Shown here one piece after another: positions 1 to 10,472 of a stretch of DNA of 64,000 nucleotides. Location of the stretch: positions 4,092,001 through 4,156,000 of the forward strand of contig NC_084924.1 of assembly GCF_958298935.1 (NCBI RefSeq), in the 5' to 3' direction. Position 1 is the stretch's first letter. Each line of letters starts with the position of its first letter. Origin of the DNA: Phragmites australis (taxonomy: Eukaryota > Streptophyta > Magnoliopsida > Poales > Poaceae). The position numbers and the translations under genes are program-made. Under the pieces are notes generated by a model. It searched no databases. It was given only the letters and a program-made list of their open reading frames with translations, and was not told the DNA's origin.

Positions 1-122
1 ATGTCCCAAATGCTCTGGAAACAACACTGAGCCTATTTATGTTTTCTTTAACAGATGTCTATAATACACTTTACACACTTATATTCTTTTTACTCATAAT
101 AATCCTTTCTACATTAATGAAC

Positions 123-1356
123 AGGTATCGGATCACTATCATTGCAGCAAACCCAGGTAATATCATGAAAGACAACGCACCTACCATAGAGATCATTTTC
201 TTTGGAAACATCGGTGAAGAATTCATAGGAATCACTGCACTTCATCTAGCAGCGATATCAGAAGCAAACAATGGTTCAATCCCATCAGAAATAACACGTT
301 TATATAATCATAAATATACCTTAAGAATTAGTGTTCCATTCTCATCCATGCAAAGAGATAATATATCATTCCAAGTAAAAAATATTGTTGCTATGTGTGG
401 CTCTATCGTCATTCCTCCACCTATATACTATGCACCTTCAGGTACATACTATAACCCACAATGTAATTCTCCTCATTAGCTTAGGTTTTGAAAACAATAG
501 AATTCACTAATGAGATATTCAACTGTACATATCCACATGAGAATCAAAACACTCCTATCCAAGATGTCACAACAAATTTACCACCTTGCATCAAAGCACT
601 CCTATCAAGAACAAATTTACCACATTCACCTTCTGATGAAATAGCTAGACACAAGGACAAGGTAAACTTACTACTCTTTTGCTATGCATTACCATCTAAG
701 CACAAAACTAAATGCTGAGGTGTATTTTTATCTTCTTATATAAAAAAAAACTCTTCATCATTATGTTCCTACTTTTTTAACATAATTTTTTTAACTAGAC
801 TACCAGTAAACATATTTACATAAGCAATGTTCCACAACTTATTATGTAATGGCACATCTTCATCTCAAAAGATACCAAACTTCAAGTATGATAAAAGCCA
901 AAATTATTAATACAATCATTGTACTACAGAAGACTACAGAGCAAGAAAACAATGCCAAAACACCTTTGCCTTCACCTGGATATTTTGCAACAATGCAACC
1001 AGTAAGTTCCTTCCCTAACAGCACAGACATTTACATAGATTCTTGATAATATAATAAACACCAATATACATCTCTATGTTTTTCTCAATTACAAGTCTCC
1101 AACAAACACAAGTGCACCAATAAAGCGAGAAGGTCATCCAGAAGATCCAGTTTCATCAGATTCTGAAACCACGCCAAAGTAACCATAAACTCTAAACATA
1201 TTTTATACGCAATACCTCCATATATACTTAATAATATTCTCATCATTTGTTCCTTTTTTTCTTATACAGTGCATATGTTACTCACAAAGAAAAAAGTACT
1301 GTGAAAAGAAGGCTCCTGAGAGACCGAATCCTACTAATCATCAGAGAAAAACTTTA
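123..1356 (+). pseudogene. RPA1-like protein, 3' exons only (probable Helitron cargo)
   Basis: The translation from about 123 resembles the C-terminal OB-fold (DBD-C) of replication protein A large subunits: it opens with YRITIIAANPG, has an EIIFFGNIGEEFIG core and ends in an ISFQVKNIV strand. Further exons follow with good splice signals: about 485-660 (donor after KDK), about 930-1002 (ends FATMQP before GTAAGT), about 1096-1181 (starts SPTNTSAPIK) and about 1270-1356 (ends REKL, stop). The last three join in frame and end in a basic tail with a VKRR motif, as in plant RPA1-like proteins. The first two exons do not join cleanly: the exon at 485 needs phase 0, but the obvious upstream donor near 442 is phase 1. 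The gene is cut by the window edge, so the Zn-finger part is not visible. RPA1-like genes are frequent Helitron cargo; a cellular RPA paralogue is the alternative. Confidence 0.6.
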
Positions 1357-1575
1357 AACAGCTTCAATGTAGTCGTTGTCCTCTTTTTAATCAGAATACA
1401 ACTCGCCGTGTGTAATCAAACTTATATTCTACCTATATGTAATCTCAAACTTACTACTACCTGAACTTTATTTAAATGAGATATAACCTAAGTAGCACAA
1501 TTTCAAGAATATTACCTTCCAATATGTATTTATACCTCAGCTTCAACAATTATTTTTCATACAAAATATGAGTTG

Positions 1576-1593
1576 GCGCAGCGAGCGCGCTGA
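1576..1593 (+). mobile_element. Candidate Helitron 3' terminus
   Basis: About 220 bases after the RPA-like stop there is a GC-rich hairpin (GCGC at 1576-1579, GCGC at 1585-1588, five-base loop) followed by CTGA at 1590-1593 and then T. Helitrons end in CTRR just after a short hairpin and insert before T. The gap between hairpin and CTGA is shorter than usual, so this is only a candidate. Confidence 0.3.
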
Positions 1594-1599
1594 TAGGTC

Positions 1600-2385
1600 T
1601 TAGTATGTCTTGCCACGGCAAACTAACTTTGCAGAGAGCCAATGAGATGGTAGCTAACCAAGCCTGTAGCACAGGAAAAGGAAATCAGAACTGGAGCATA
1701 TGTTCCGACTAATTATAAAAATGAGGTGCAAGGTAATAGTATAAGCTGTGGAAGCCCACATTGACAAGATACAAAAAGCACTAAAAACAAGATTCCAAAA
1801 GAATTAGTTAGTCATGAGAAATAAAATAGCATAGAAAGAACAATGAGGATTCCAAATTTGAAGACCTTGCAGCGAGGATTTTATTGCTATGGAATAAATT
1901 TGATGGTAGTGCTGTGTCAGTGTCACCAGAGAGAACAAGATCCTCATGGGCTTGGCATGCACTAAAAGAGCATCATAGGGCATGTGGGTCATCGACAGGG
2001 TCTTCAATAAATACGTTTGATTATTATTTTTGATAACTACATCTTGATAAAAGTTGATAAAAAATAGATGATATCAAAATATTTTTCATAACAAATTCAC
2101 TACTATCATTTTCATATGTCAAATCTTAATAGTTTTATGTATATTAGTAATTAAAGTTTTTAAAATTTAACTGCACATATTCTAGAACGACATCTATTTA
2201 AGAACGAATGTAATACAATGCATCAAATTCGCAAAGCTCCCTACACACATTAGACTTAATAAATTAAAATCCCTCCTGTCAAGTGGAGCAAAGCTTTATC
2301 TTCTAGATATATCACAGCTCATTTTAATTTGAAATGTGCTGAAATATAGAAACCACAACACAGAACACCTTCCAGATGTGTGATG
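1600..2385. other. AT-rich intergenic stretch, nothing recognised
   Basis: I see no coding pattern, repeat or terminal structure here. The TAP46 exons that should follow the pseudogene at 2391-4031 on the minus strand would lie here and were looked for without success. Confidence 0.5.
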
Positions 2386-2390
2386 CTAAC

Positions 2391-4031
2391 CTCTCTTTCT
2401 TCCTCCCCATCATCCTCCAGGGCATCTTCCTCCCCAGCTTCGACGGGGGCAGATAAAGCAGCTGCTCTGAATGAGCGTCCACGCCGTTCTTTTCTCTCTC
2501 TGATCTCTTGGAGCTTTGTTTCTGCAGCCTTTTGATGTTTAAACCGGGCAACCTAGGTCAAGAAATAATAGAGAGTAAACTACAGGAAACTAACCCACCT
2601 TAAACATGTTAAGAGTAATCAGCCTATGCATCATAGATTACGCAAAGCCAAATGATATAACTATGTTCCATATTATCGTTTCAATTGTTGAGTACAAACT
2701 GCCCAGTAATTCCTTGACGAGTTAAAAGGGAAAAAAGTAATTTGGTCTCACCTTCTGTGCTCTTCTGTTTGCCATAGTATCAGGCCTTCCACAGTGTTGG
2801 CTTGGAGTGATGCCCGTATTGGAGAGAGGAGGTTCAGGCATAGCTCCTGACATTGCACCGATGCCAGTTAAATATAATATTATTTTGCTCTCCTTTAGAT
2901 ACTACATATACAAGTGCACCGTTTCTAAAACTATCTCCAACCATTTTTTATCAGGGTTCAAAATCTTTTTATGAAAGGATTTTTTTTCTTCAGTGCTCCA
3001 ACAGTTTTTCTTTATGATTTTCGTTACGAAATGATTTTTAAGTTTATTCTCTTCAGAACGAGATTATATCATTACCCTTCACGAATCCCTTCGAAGAAAT
3101 ACTGTTGGAGATAAGAGAAAATAAAAATAGAGAAAAAAAATTAGAAAGAGAAGAAAATGAACGAAAATAGAATGTTGCTTCCCACGAATTGCCCTCCAAC
3201 TCGCTAGGTCCCATGGCCCTCATTTTTTATTTATCACGTGGGTCCCGCTGCCGATGCCTCACACGCTGTGGCGTTTCAAGCTCGAAGCCAACTTTCGGTT
3301 GTGGCTCATCCTCTGGAATAAGCTCTAGTACTTCACATAGAGCAATGAACTCCTGTAGAGTGCAAAAGGAGTGATTGTTGATTAATAAATGAGAAACGGG
3401 TGATGTTATAACAGAGTACCATGTGAGAAAGCTCTAGTACTTCACATAGAAACGAATTACAAAGCTGCTTCAAATGAACCAATGTGACAGTGCCGATTGC
3501 TAACCTTCAAATGGTCCTGTGATGCCTTAAGAATTGGGATCCGGTCCTCCCGTGCTGTCTTCTCAGTCATTTCCCCGAGGTAGTATGGGACCTAAAAATA
3601 CCAACAATTATCTGATATATAACCCCAAAAAATCGAATTTTTGAATGAAACGCTGAAACAGTTGCAAGTTCCCTAGCATTGTGTGATCCAAGCTGCACTG
3701 ACAACTGACAAGGAGTCTAGTACCATCGATGGGCTGGTTCATGAACTTGTCCGCAGATCAGATGGAGGGAGGGGGACATACGAGTAGATACTTGAGATTG
3801 GCGGTGGAGACGTCGTCCCTGGTCTCGTTCGAGGAGAAGAGGCCGAGCTTGCTGACCATCTCGTCGCAGCGCCGCAGCAGCTCCACCCCTTGCGGACCCC
3901 GTCCTGCGCAGCAGAAACAAGCACGGAAGCAACACTCGCCCATTCTCTTGGTGATTATGAGAAGGATGAAAAGATTCAAAAGAGGGAGGGGAACCTGGTC
4001 GAGGGCGGAGCTGGAGGCGAGGGCGTGGACA
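2391..4031 (-). pseudogene. TAP46: TAP46/alpha4-type PP2A regulatory subunit, truncated pseudogene
   Basis: Minus-strand exons match plant TAP46, the TOR-pathway partner of PP2A-type phosphatases. In order: about 3995-4030 (end of exon 1, ALASSSALDQ); 3782-3903 (ELLRRCDEMVSKLGLFSS, then LKYLL); 3505-3591 (VPYYLGEMTEK to QDHLK); about 3290-3352 (EFIALCEVLELIPED); 2752 to about 2797 (PDTMANRRAQK); 2391-2552 (VARFKHQKAAETKLQ, then EAGEEDALEDDGEEERE). Most exon junctions keep GT/AG. The first roughly 30 residues are missing, and the sequence upstream of about 4031 is hAT-like. The C-terminal half of the protein is also absent. In exon 3782-3903 a base appears lost between VRKG and GVELL, shifting the frame. 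The interval 2931-3115 carries a MITE-like insertion inside an intron. The family assignment is strong; the pseudogene status follows from both truncations and the frameshift. Confidence 0.85.
2931..3115. mobile_element. Small MITE-like element in a TAP46 pseudogene intron
   Basis: The sequence starts with CTATCTCCAACC and ends with TGTTGGAGATAAG, giving imperfect terminal inverted repeats around an AT-rich core of about 185 bp. The same terminal motif (ATCTCCAA) bounds the element at 38681-38940. No clear target duplication is seen. Confidence 0.45.
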
Positions 4032-4284
4032 AGGGTGGAAAATAGATAATAAGTTATTTGAATTATTTGATATTTGTATTTATTTTTAAAACGGATATTA
4101 AAATGGATGTAATTGATATTTGCTTTGAATTTGGATGTTGAAATAGATAATATCCATATCCGCCAATCAGGGAATCAATTTTCGCTAAAGTTTTAGAAAT
4201 TTTAGGGTTGAATGAAATTTATATATTCCGACCTAATCAAATTTGATCAAATTTCAGTCACATTTGATAAAAAAATTAAATTTC
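4031..4284 (-). mobile_element. Fragment of a hAT-like element, same family as 42779-43333
   Basis: The sequence begins with a GGGTGGAAAAT terminus. Bases from about 4145 to 4284 are clearly similar, as the reverse complement, to about 43057-43185; both share the TTTCTAAAACTTTAGC and TTGGCGGATA blocks. Similarity stops abruptly near 4284, where an unrelated RNase H fragment begins. The left border coincides with the 5' truncation of the TAP46 pseudogene, so the insertion, or a later deletion from it, probably removed that gene's start. Confidence 0.6.
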
Positions 4285-4307
4285 TAACATACTGAAACGG
4301 AAGCTTG

Positions 4308-4568
4308 TCTGCAGGCGCTGTCCTTTGCATGTGATGCCGGGATGAACGGGGTTGAGCTTGAAATTGATGCCATCAATTTAAGGTCAGTTCTCATGGGATC
4401 CAACTTAGATAGGGCACCATGCGGTGTCCTTTTCTGGGAGATCAAATGTCGTATGCTTACGAACTTTGTTGATGTAAGAGTGCTATATGCTCCTCGCTCA
4501 TGTAATCTGTAGCTGATAAGCTAGCTAGTATAGGTGCTTCTCTTGGACCCAGGTTGTCATGATCTGAC
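4308..4568 (+). pseudogene. RNase H-like (RVT_3 type) fragment
   Basis: The translation reads LSFACDAGMNGVELEIDAIN, then a segment with PCGVLFWEIK, then VRVLYAPRSCN. This matches the C-terminal half of the plant RNase H-like domain found in LINE tails and in host 'RNase H type-1' genes, including the E.D..N active-site region and the PRSCN motif before the final helix. A stop follows at PRSCNL, and the VADKLASIGASLGP helix continues in another frame, so one base has been lost or gained. Nothing upstream encodes the rest of the domain. It is a dead fragment, either from a LINE tail or from a captured host exon. Confidence 0.6.
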
Positions 4569-4877
4569 CTGAGTCTGCACCTACACTTATTATTTCCTCT
4601 GATGCCGGTAGGGTTTCAGTTTATAAATAGATGGTTTTCCAGTTTCTTTTAAAGAAAAGAAGAAAGATAAAGCAATAGTCAAGTCCAAGAAACATGTTGG
4701 GTTTGTTTTTGGAGGAATAAACAAACAAGTCAAAGTCATCATGGTGGCAGGGCCCAATGATGGGCCTGGAGTGAGACAACGAAACAGGCCCAATTTGTAT
4801 TTGCCCCAAAGAAGGCCACGGCCCTCTCGGCCTCCAACCCGAGAGCTTTTCTCATTCCCTTCTCGCCGCCCGCCCTT

Positions 4878-5482
4878 CGTCTGCGAGTGGTAGAGACGGA
4901 GTCCGAGGTGCTCTCTGCCCTCCTCACCTTCTCCGCCACCCTGATCGACGCCGTAGTGCTTCTTGGTGCCCCGTCCACTTCTCCGCTGCCTGTCCCGAAG
5001 GTCTCTCTCTCGTGGCAAGTCCGCTCCGATGAAATGATCTGTCGCCACAAACTGTGTCGCTTGCCACAACTAGGGGTGTTAGTCATCCTGACAGGCCCTT
5101 TGATTTGTGCTAGAATTGTGTGCCAGGCTAGCTGTGCTGAAATAGAGAACAATATTATATGTTAAATTGAGGGATAAGTTTTTTCTGATGAAATTGTGCG
5201 CTTATGTAAATCTTTGATGATACTCTCTCTAGTCATGCATCATGAACATGGAATGCTCATTCCTTGCTGTTAGTGATAGTTGGCCAAGACGTTCAAAATA
5301 AGTACAGGGAGGGATCCAGAATTCTCATCCTCCTCCATTGAATCTCTAATTCTCCTTTTGAGTGTCAGTCAGGGTACCAACGAAGAGAAAATTAATTTAG
5401 TCGCTCATTCGTTTTGTTGAGTTGTGGAATGATTCTCTTTCCTTGCTTGGACCTTCAGGTCAAGGAAGCGTGAACGTTGAAG
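4878..5482 (+). repeat. Duplicated 5' UTR and intron of the DUF1668-like pair, copy A
   Basis: This segment is nearly identical to about 8600-9244. Both run from CTGCGAGTGGTAGAGACGGA through a leader, an apparent intron, and an acceptor ending in GGACCTTCAG just before the coding start. The shared part therefore includes transcript leader and intron as well as coding sequence. It shows a tandem segmental duplication with a period of about 3.7 kb. Copy B differs by small indels and a 13-base G run at 9052-9064. Confidence 0.8.
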
Positions 5483-6633
5483 ATGAGCTGCCAGAAGTTG
5501 AGCCGTCAGTCTCTGCATTTGGTGTTGAGCGAGGAGCGTGGCTTGTACTCGCTGAGGCACATGGACGTATCGAGGCTCTTCTACCCATCAACGGCAGAAG
5601 CACTGGAAGCAGAGGCTAAAGCCAAGAAGAAGAAGAATGGCATCAATAAACTAGGGAGCATCGGCCGTTTGCCTGCACCGAGCATACACTACCAACCATA
5701 CACGTCGGCTGTGTCTAATCCCTACAGTTTGATTAATATGTTCGCTCTCTTCGGCGAGAGCAAGAACAAGATCCTCTACTCGGACGCGGAAGGCCACACC
5801 AACATCCACAACACTGAGTTGCGCTCCTTCATGACCATGCCCGATCTGAATTCGCCCAAGGGACCCAATTGTATGGCCGCTCATATCACCCGCACTGCCG
5901 CCCACGCGAGGTCCGACTTTGATATCCACCCGAGGGTGGACTACGATGTCTTCGCCGAGAATCCCCGTGGTGAGCACACCGACAGCCTCTACATGATGGA
6001 CTTGGACATGGACCAGGACAATCCGGACTGCTTTGAAGTGCTTGCATACTATCCTGTGGGGAACGGGCGATGGCGCCTGCTCCCATTGCCGCCGTTCTTT
6101 GATGACCCGGAGTACAAGGCCTGCAACAACATTGCCTACGCAGTCGTTGATGGTACCCGAATCTGTGTATCATCTGCCACTGCGACCTACTCTTTCGACA
6201 CGGTGGCCCTCGAGTGGAGCAAGACTGGTGATTGGGTGCTGCCCTTCCACACCAAAGCTGAGTACTTTCCTGAGCTCGACCTGTGGCTTGGCCTGTCGCT
6301 AGCAGTCCCTCCGACCTGTGCGCTTTGGACCTCTCCAGTGCTGCCATGGATTCTTGTGATGAGCTGCCGATGGTGCAGCACGTTGGGCTTGATGTTGACC
6401 TGCCCGAGGACTGGTCGCTGAAAAGTCGCACCCTGGTGAACCTGGGCTCGGGCCGGTTTTGCATTGCCATGTTCTTCCATACTGCAGATGCCCAGGACGG
6501 TCCTCAGGTGATCGTCTTCACCGGTGTGGATGTAGTGCCCTGTGGTGACAATCAACAAGGGGAGCGGGCCCTCCACAGGATCAAGCACAAGTCCAAATGC
6601 CTCGTCACAGACAGGATCGAGTACGTGCTATGA
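5483..6633 (+). pseudogene. DUF1668-like protein, upstream tandem copy with frameshift
   Basis: The reading frame starts MSCQKLSRQSLHLVLSEERG and aligns over its whole length with the intact copy at 9245-10318. Shared blocks include YSLRHMDVS, LFYPSTAEALEAEAKAK, GRLPAPSIHYQPYT, YSFDTVALEWSKTGDWVLPF and LWLGLS. Just after LWLGLS (6298-6330) one base is missing relative to the other copy. The frame then runs into nonsense and stops at 6421. The true C-terminus continues in the next frame (VQHVGLDVDLPEDW, VIVFTGVDVVP, RIKHKSKC) to 6633. The family resembles the grass DUF1668 group, whose function is unknown. The ATG at 5483 is chosen because it matches the paralogue's start just after the splice acceptor. 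The locus may still be transcribed because leader and intron are preserved. Confidence 0.8.
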
Positions 6634-8089
6634 ATTGTGATCATCGATGCTCTCATCTCGGCTGGCCCAGCCGATTGCTGCATGCTGTCCTTTTTTTTTC
6701 TCCCTTCCTATATGCATCGTATCTTCTTTTTTGGGTTGGTGAAGCGGGTACTGAGATACTAGAGGTTAGATTAGTCCTGCAGTGACTTCCCATTTATTAG
6801 GTTGGATTAGTCCTGTAACGTCTAACGAGTATATCATCCTCCGTGTTATTCTGCCGATCAAGTTAGTATATAGCAAATAATTTGAATGTCACGTATGTAC
6901 AAAAAATTTTCACCAAAAACCTGTAGTGGTTGTTTGGATCTCAAGGATTATCAATAAGTTTCAGCAAAACGGATTTTAGTTGTGGTTTTCGGGAAGACGA
7001 AATATCAGGTGCACGTAGCATAATCCGTGCACATGTGCACAAGCTCGACTCCAACCGCAGGATCCGAATCCGACCTGGGCGGCCTAAAGGCGCAGGTGGG
7101 GAGCTCTGGTCCAGCCATTTTGCGCATACCCCACACGACCGCTGCTCGAAATTTGCGAAAATCCCCTTCTCCACTATCTGCATCTGCATAACCTGCCGAG
7201 AGTTCGAGTTTTGTGCTATGCGGCAAAAAACCCCTTCCACTGCCATTTCCACTGTTCATTTCGGTGACATTGCTTTGTGATGTCAGAGGATGCGAGTCCC
7301 ATTTGCCTCCGGACTACTTCCTATTCACTGTCGTTCACGTAGCCATACCATTCATACCTTTCGTCTACATGCCGCTCCTTCCGCCGCGGCCGCCCTTGGA
7401 ATCTATTCACCGCTGCTCAACGAACTGCCGACGAGCCCCCGGCGCGCCACCCACCGCGACGGCAGCAGGAAGCCAAAACTGCAAACCACGGCTGAGGGCG
7501 AAAAGCAGGAAGCCACAACTCCAAGCCACAGCAGGAAGCTTGCACAATGTGATCTTGTGTTGATCTAAAATGATTCAATGAGACTAGTGACAAACTATTT
7601 GTCGCCTCCCCTGTCCACCGAGAGTCTGCACAGTAAGAGTTTGTGGAAAGGAAGCAGTAGCTGAACAGTCGATAGCATGGGTCTGTAATCACGAGGTCTT
7701 AAAGAGGATTTGGGACAGTGGCTGCTGTTACATGTTTTCTGAATTCATGGTAGTGTCATATATTTTCCGAGTTCATCTGCAATCATATTGGGGGCAGAAA
7801 TGGCCTGTAACCAATATAATTCCAAGTTAAAAATTGACACATTTTATTTGGCCATCATAACAGAGATAATGTATAGTGAATTTTCAGTTTTAGAGCAAAA
7901 TGTCTTGTACTGTTCTGCTCTCCTTGGCTTGGGTTACTGAATAGACTTTGAGACAGCATATTAGCCAGCTTTGCCTTTAAGCACATGAAGGACGTTCAGT
8001 CTTCAAATTTGTTCTTGGAAACTATCTGCATGCTCTCCTTGTTTGTGGCACCAATATGTACAAGCAGTTCGCAAGTAAACAGTATTAGT
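6634..8089. other. Spacer between the DUF1668-like copies, no gene supported
   Basis: The first 200 bases look like the 3' UTR of the upstream copy. From about 7000 to 7560 the GC content rises and several short reading frames overlap on both strands, but none shows family motifs or splice structure. A 14-base perfect palindrome, GTGCACATGTGCAC, lies at 7027-7040. The rest is AT-rich and featureless. Confidence 0.5.
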
Positions 8090-8310
8090 TGTTAAAGTGC
8101 GCAGCAGTCTAGCTCGGCTCGTTATACCCACGAGCTCACCGCTCTCCGCCCAAGTCTCATTGGGCATGCTATACGCACAAGTCCAATCAAAACCATGATA
8201 AGGTCTTAGACCAATTTAACCCAAAAGACTTATCTAATAAATAAAGAATCCTTTAACTTTTAAGTCATACTCCCACATCATCAATATCTGACGTGGGACT
8301 AAACCCAACA
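8090..8310 (-). mobile_element. Candidate small solo LTR (TRIM-like)
   Basis: On the minus strand the segment starts TGTTGGGTTTAGTCCCAC and ends TTTAACA, so it has TGTT...AACA inverted ends typical of LTRs. The start resembles plant TRIM or copia LTRs. It is only 221 bp, with no internal region beside it, and I see no convincing 5-bp target duplication. Confidence 0.4.
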
Positions 8311-8599
8311 TCAATGTTTGAAAGTTGCAACCGGAAACCATGGCCAAAAAAATTATGCAGCAAAGAATGTCACTGTTCGTGCGTGGCGAGCCCGCCGGTT
8401 AGACTTGGTTACAGTTAATTAGTCATAACTGATGGATCGAATTCTTTTAGTTGAAAAATGCGTTTAATCTAAATCCAAACCAAATTCCAACCGCTCCGTG
8501 TCACGTCCCACTGTGCAAGTCAGCCGACCGACCAAATCTAAAACCATTCGTCCTCCGCGCACGCGAATAAGTTCTCGCCGCCGCCTCACTCGCCGCCCG

Positions 8600-9244
8600 C
8601 CCTTCGTCTGCGAGTGGTAGAGACGGAGTCCGAGGTGCTCTCTGCCCTCCTCGCCTTCTCCGCCGCCCTGATCGATGCCGTAGTGCTTCTTGGTGCCCCG
8701 TCCACTTCTCCGCCGCCTCCCCCGAAGGTCTCTCTCTCTCGTGGCAAGTCCGCTCCGATGAAATGATCTGTCGCCACAAACTGTGTGTCGCTTGCCACAA
8801 CTAGGGGTGTTAGTCATCCTGACAGGCCCTTTGATTTGTGCTAGAATTGTGTGCCAGGCTAGGTTCCAGATCTGTGCTGAAATAGAGAACAATACATGTT
8901 AAGTTGAGGGCTAAGTTTTTTTTAATGAAATTGTGCGCTTCTCTAAATCTTTGATGATACTCTCTCTAGTCATGCATAATGAACAGAGAAGGTTCGTTCG
9001 TTGCTGTTAGTGATAGTTGGCCAAGACGTACAAAATAAATCCTCCATCAGAGGGGGGGGGGGGGATCCAGATTTCTCAGCCTCCTCCATTGAATATCTAC
9101 TTCTCCTCTTTTTGAGTGTCAGTCAGGGTACCAACGAAGAGAAAATTAATTTAGGTCGCTCATTCGTTTTGTTGAATTGTGGAATGATTCTCTTTCCTTG
9201 CTTGGACCTTCAGGTTAAGGAAGCGTGAACTACTACCGCTGAAG
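8600..9244 (+). repeat. Duplicated 5' UTR and intron of the DUF1668-like pair, copy B
   Basis: This is the partner of 4878-5482, with the same leader, intron and acceptor (GGACCTTCAG). It sits directly upstream of the intact coding region. A run of 13 G at 9052-9064 replaces a short G-rich motif in copy A and is likely to vary in length between individuals. Confidence 0.8.
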
Positions 9245-10318
9245 ATGAGCTGCCAGAAGTTGAGCCGTCAGTCTCTGCATTTGGTGTTGAGCGAGGGGCG
9301 CTGCTTGTACTCGCTGAGGCACATGGACGTATCGAAGCTCTTCTACCCATCAACGGCAGAAGCACTGGAAGCAGAGGCTAAAGCTAAGATGAAGAAGAAT
9401 GGCATCAATAAAATAGGGAGCATCGGCCGTTTGCCTAAACCGAGCATACACTACCAACCATACACGGCGCCTGTGTCTAATCCCTACAGTTCGATTAGTG
9501 CGTTCGCTCTCGTTGGCGAGAGCAAGAACAAGATCCTCTGCTCGGACGCGGCAGGCAACACCAGCATCTACAACACCGAGTTGCGCTCCTTGATTGCCAT
9601 GCCCGAGCTGAATTCGCCCAAGGGACCTAATTATGTGGCTGTCTCCATGCCGGGTGCCGCTGCCCACGCCAAGTCTGACTTTGACAATCACACAGACAGC
9701 CTGTACATCATGGATATGAACCCTGCCAGATCGTGCTGTTTCGAGGTGCTTGCCTATGACCCTGTGGGGAACTGGTGTTGGGGTCCACTCCCGGAGCCGC
9801 CATTCTTCGAGGACCCAGAGTATGAGGCCCCCCTTAAGGCTCGCTTCACGGTGGTCGACGGCACCAGAATATGTGTGTCAACCACCACGGCGACCTACTC
9901 CTTCGACACGGTGACCTGTGAGTGGAACAAGGTGGGTGATTGGGTGCTGCCCTTCAAAGCTGAGTATGTCCCTGAGCTGGGCCTCTGGCTTGGCTTATCA
10001 GATCGCGGCCCCTATGACTTGTGCACGTTGGACAACCTCTCCACTGCCGTGGACTCTTCTCCGCCGACGGTGCAGCATGTCGGGAAGGAATTTGAACTGC
10101 CAGAGAGCTGGTCGCAGATAACGCGTGCCTTGGTGAACCTTGGCTCACGGAGGTTTTGCATTGCCAATGGCTTCGTTATTGACAATGACCAGGACGAGTA
10201 TGAGTTTAACCCGGTGACTGTCTTCACCGGTGTGGAGGTGTTGCCCAGTGAAGGGGTGCTCCGCATGATCAAGCACAAGTCCAAATGTTTCATCACTCTC
10301 ATCAGGTTCGTGCTCTGA
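9245..10318 (+). CDS. DUF1668-like protein of unknown function (intact copy)
   Basis: A single uninterrupted coding exon encodes 357 residues, starting MSCQKLSRQSLHLVLSEGR. It shows the block order of the grass family I know as DUF1668: an N-terminal YSLRHMDVSKLFYPS segment, a GRLPKPSIHYQPYT linker, repeated beta-propeller-like strands (ALVGESKNKILCSDAAG, DSLYIMDMNP, CFEVLAYDPV, TYSFDTVTCEWNKVGDW, GLWLGL), and a closing segment with LVNLGSRRFCIA, VFTGVEVLP and LRMIKHKSKC. No signal peptide or membrane segment is apparent. An intron lies in the 5' leader, with its acceptor a few bases before the ATG. It is the downstream member of a tandem pair and probably the only functional one. Biochemical role is not established for this family. 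Confidence 0.82.
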   Translation: MSCQKLSRQSLHLVLSEGRCLYSLRHMDVSKLFYPSTAEALEAEAKAKMKKNGINKIGSIGRLPKPSIHYQPYTAPVSNPYSSISAFALVGESKNKILCSDAAGNTSIYNTELRSLIAMPELNSPKGPNYVAVSMPGAAAHAKSDFDNHTDSLYIMDMNPARSCCFEVLAYDPVGNWCWGPLPEPPFFEDPEYEAPLKARFTVVDGTRICVSTTTATYSFDTVTCEWNKVGDWVLPFKAEYVPELGLWLGLSDRGPYDLCTLDNLSTAVDSSPPTVQHVGKEFELPESWSQITRALVNLGSRRFCIANGFVIDNDQDEYEFNPVTVFTGVEVLPSEGVLRMIKHKSKCFITLIRFVL

Positions 10319-10472
10319 GGTCATCGATCCTCATTGTAGTTTTAGAGACCAAATTGGATTGTATTCCTGGAAAACCAAGCTAAAAAATCAAGCTGGTGTT
10401 GAGGTCCGTCGAACACACAGCTTCTACGGATTATATTCCTGGAAATAGAGAGGAACACCAGATCGAAAGGCA

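Noticed and set aside
1804..2007. 67-codon minus-strand frame downstream of the TAP46 pseudogene
   Set aside because: Compared with the missing TAP46 C-terminal exons, but no motif matches.
3717..4049. Several overlapping reading frames on both strands
   Set aside because: They are shadows of one TAP46 exon at 3782-3903 in other frames.
4590..5165. Long frames on both strands before DUF1668-like copy A
   Set aside because: The sequence is a 5' leader and intron shared with copy B; the frames differ between copies because of indels, so they are not under coding constraint.
7005..7692. Overlapping frames of 80-116 codons
   Set aside because: No domain, splice structure or codon pattern; GC composition explains their length.
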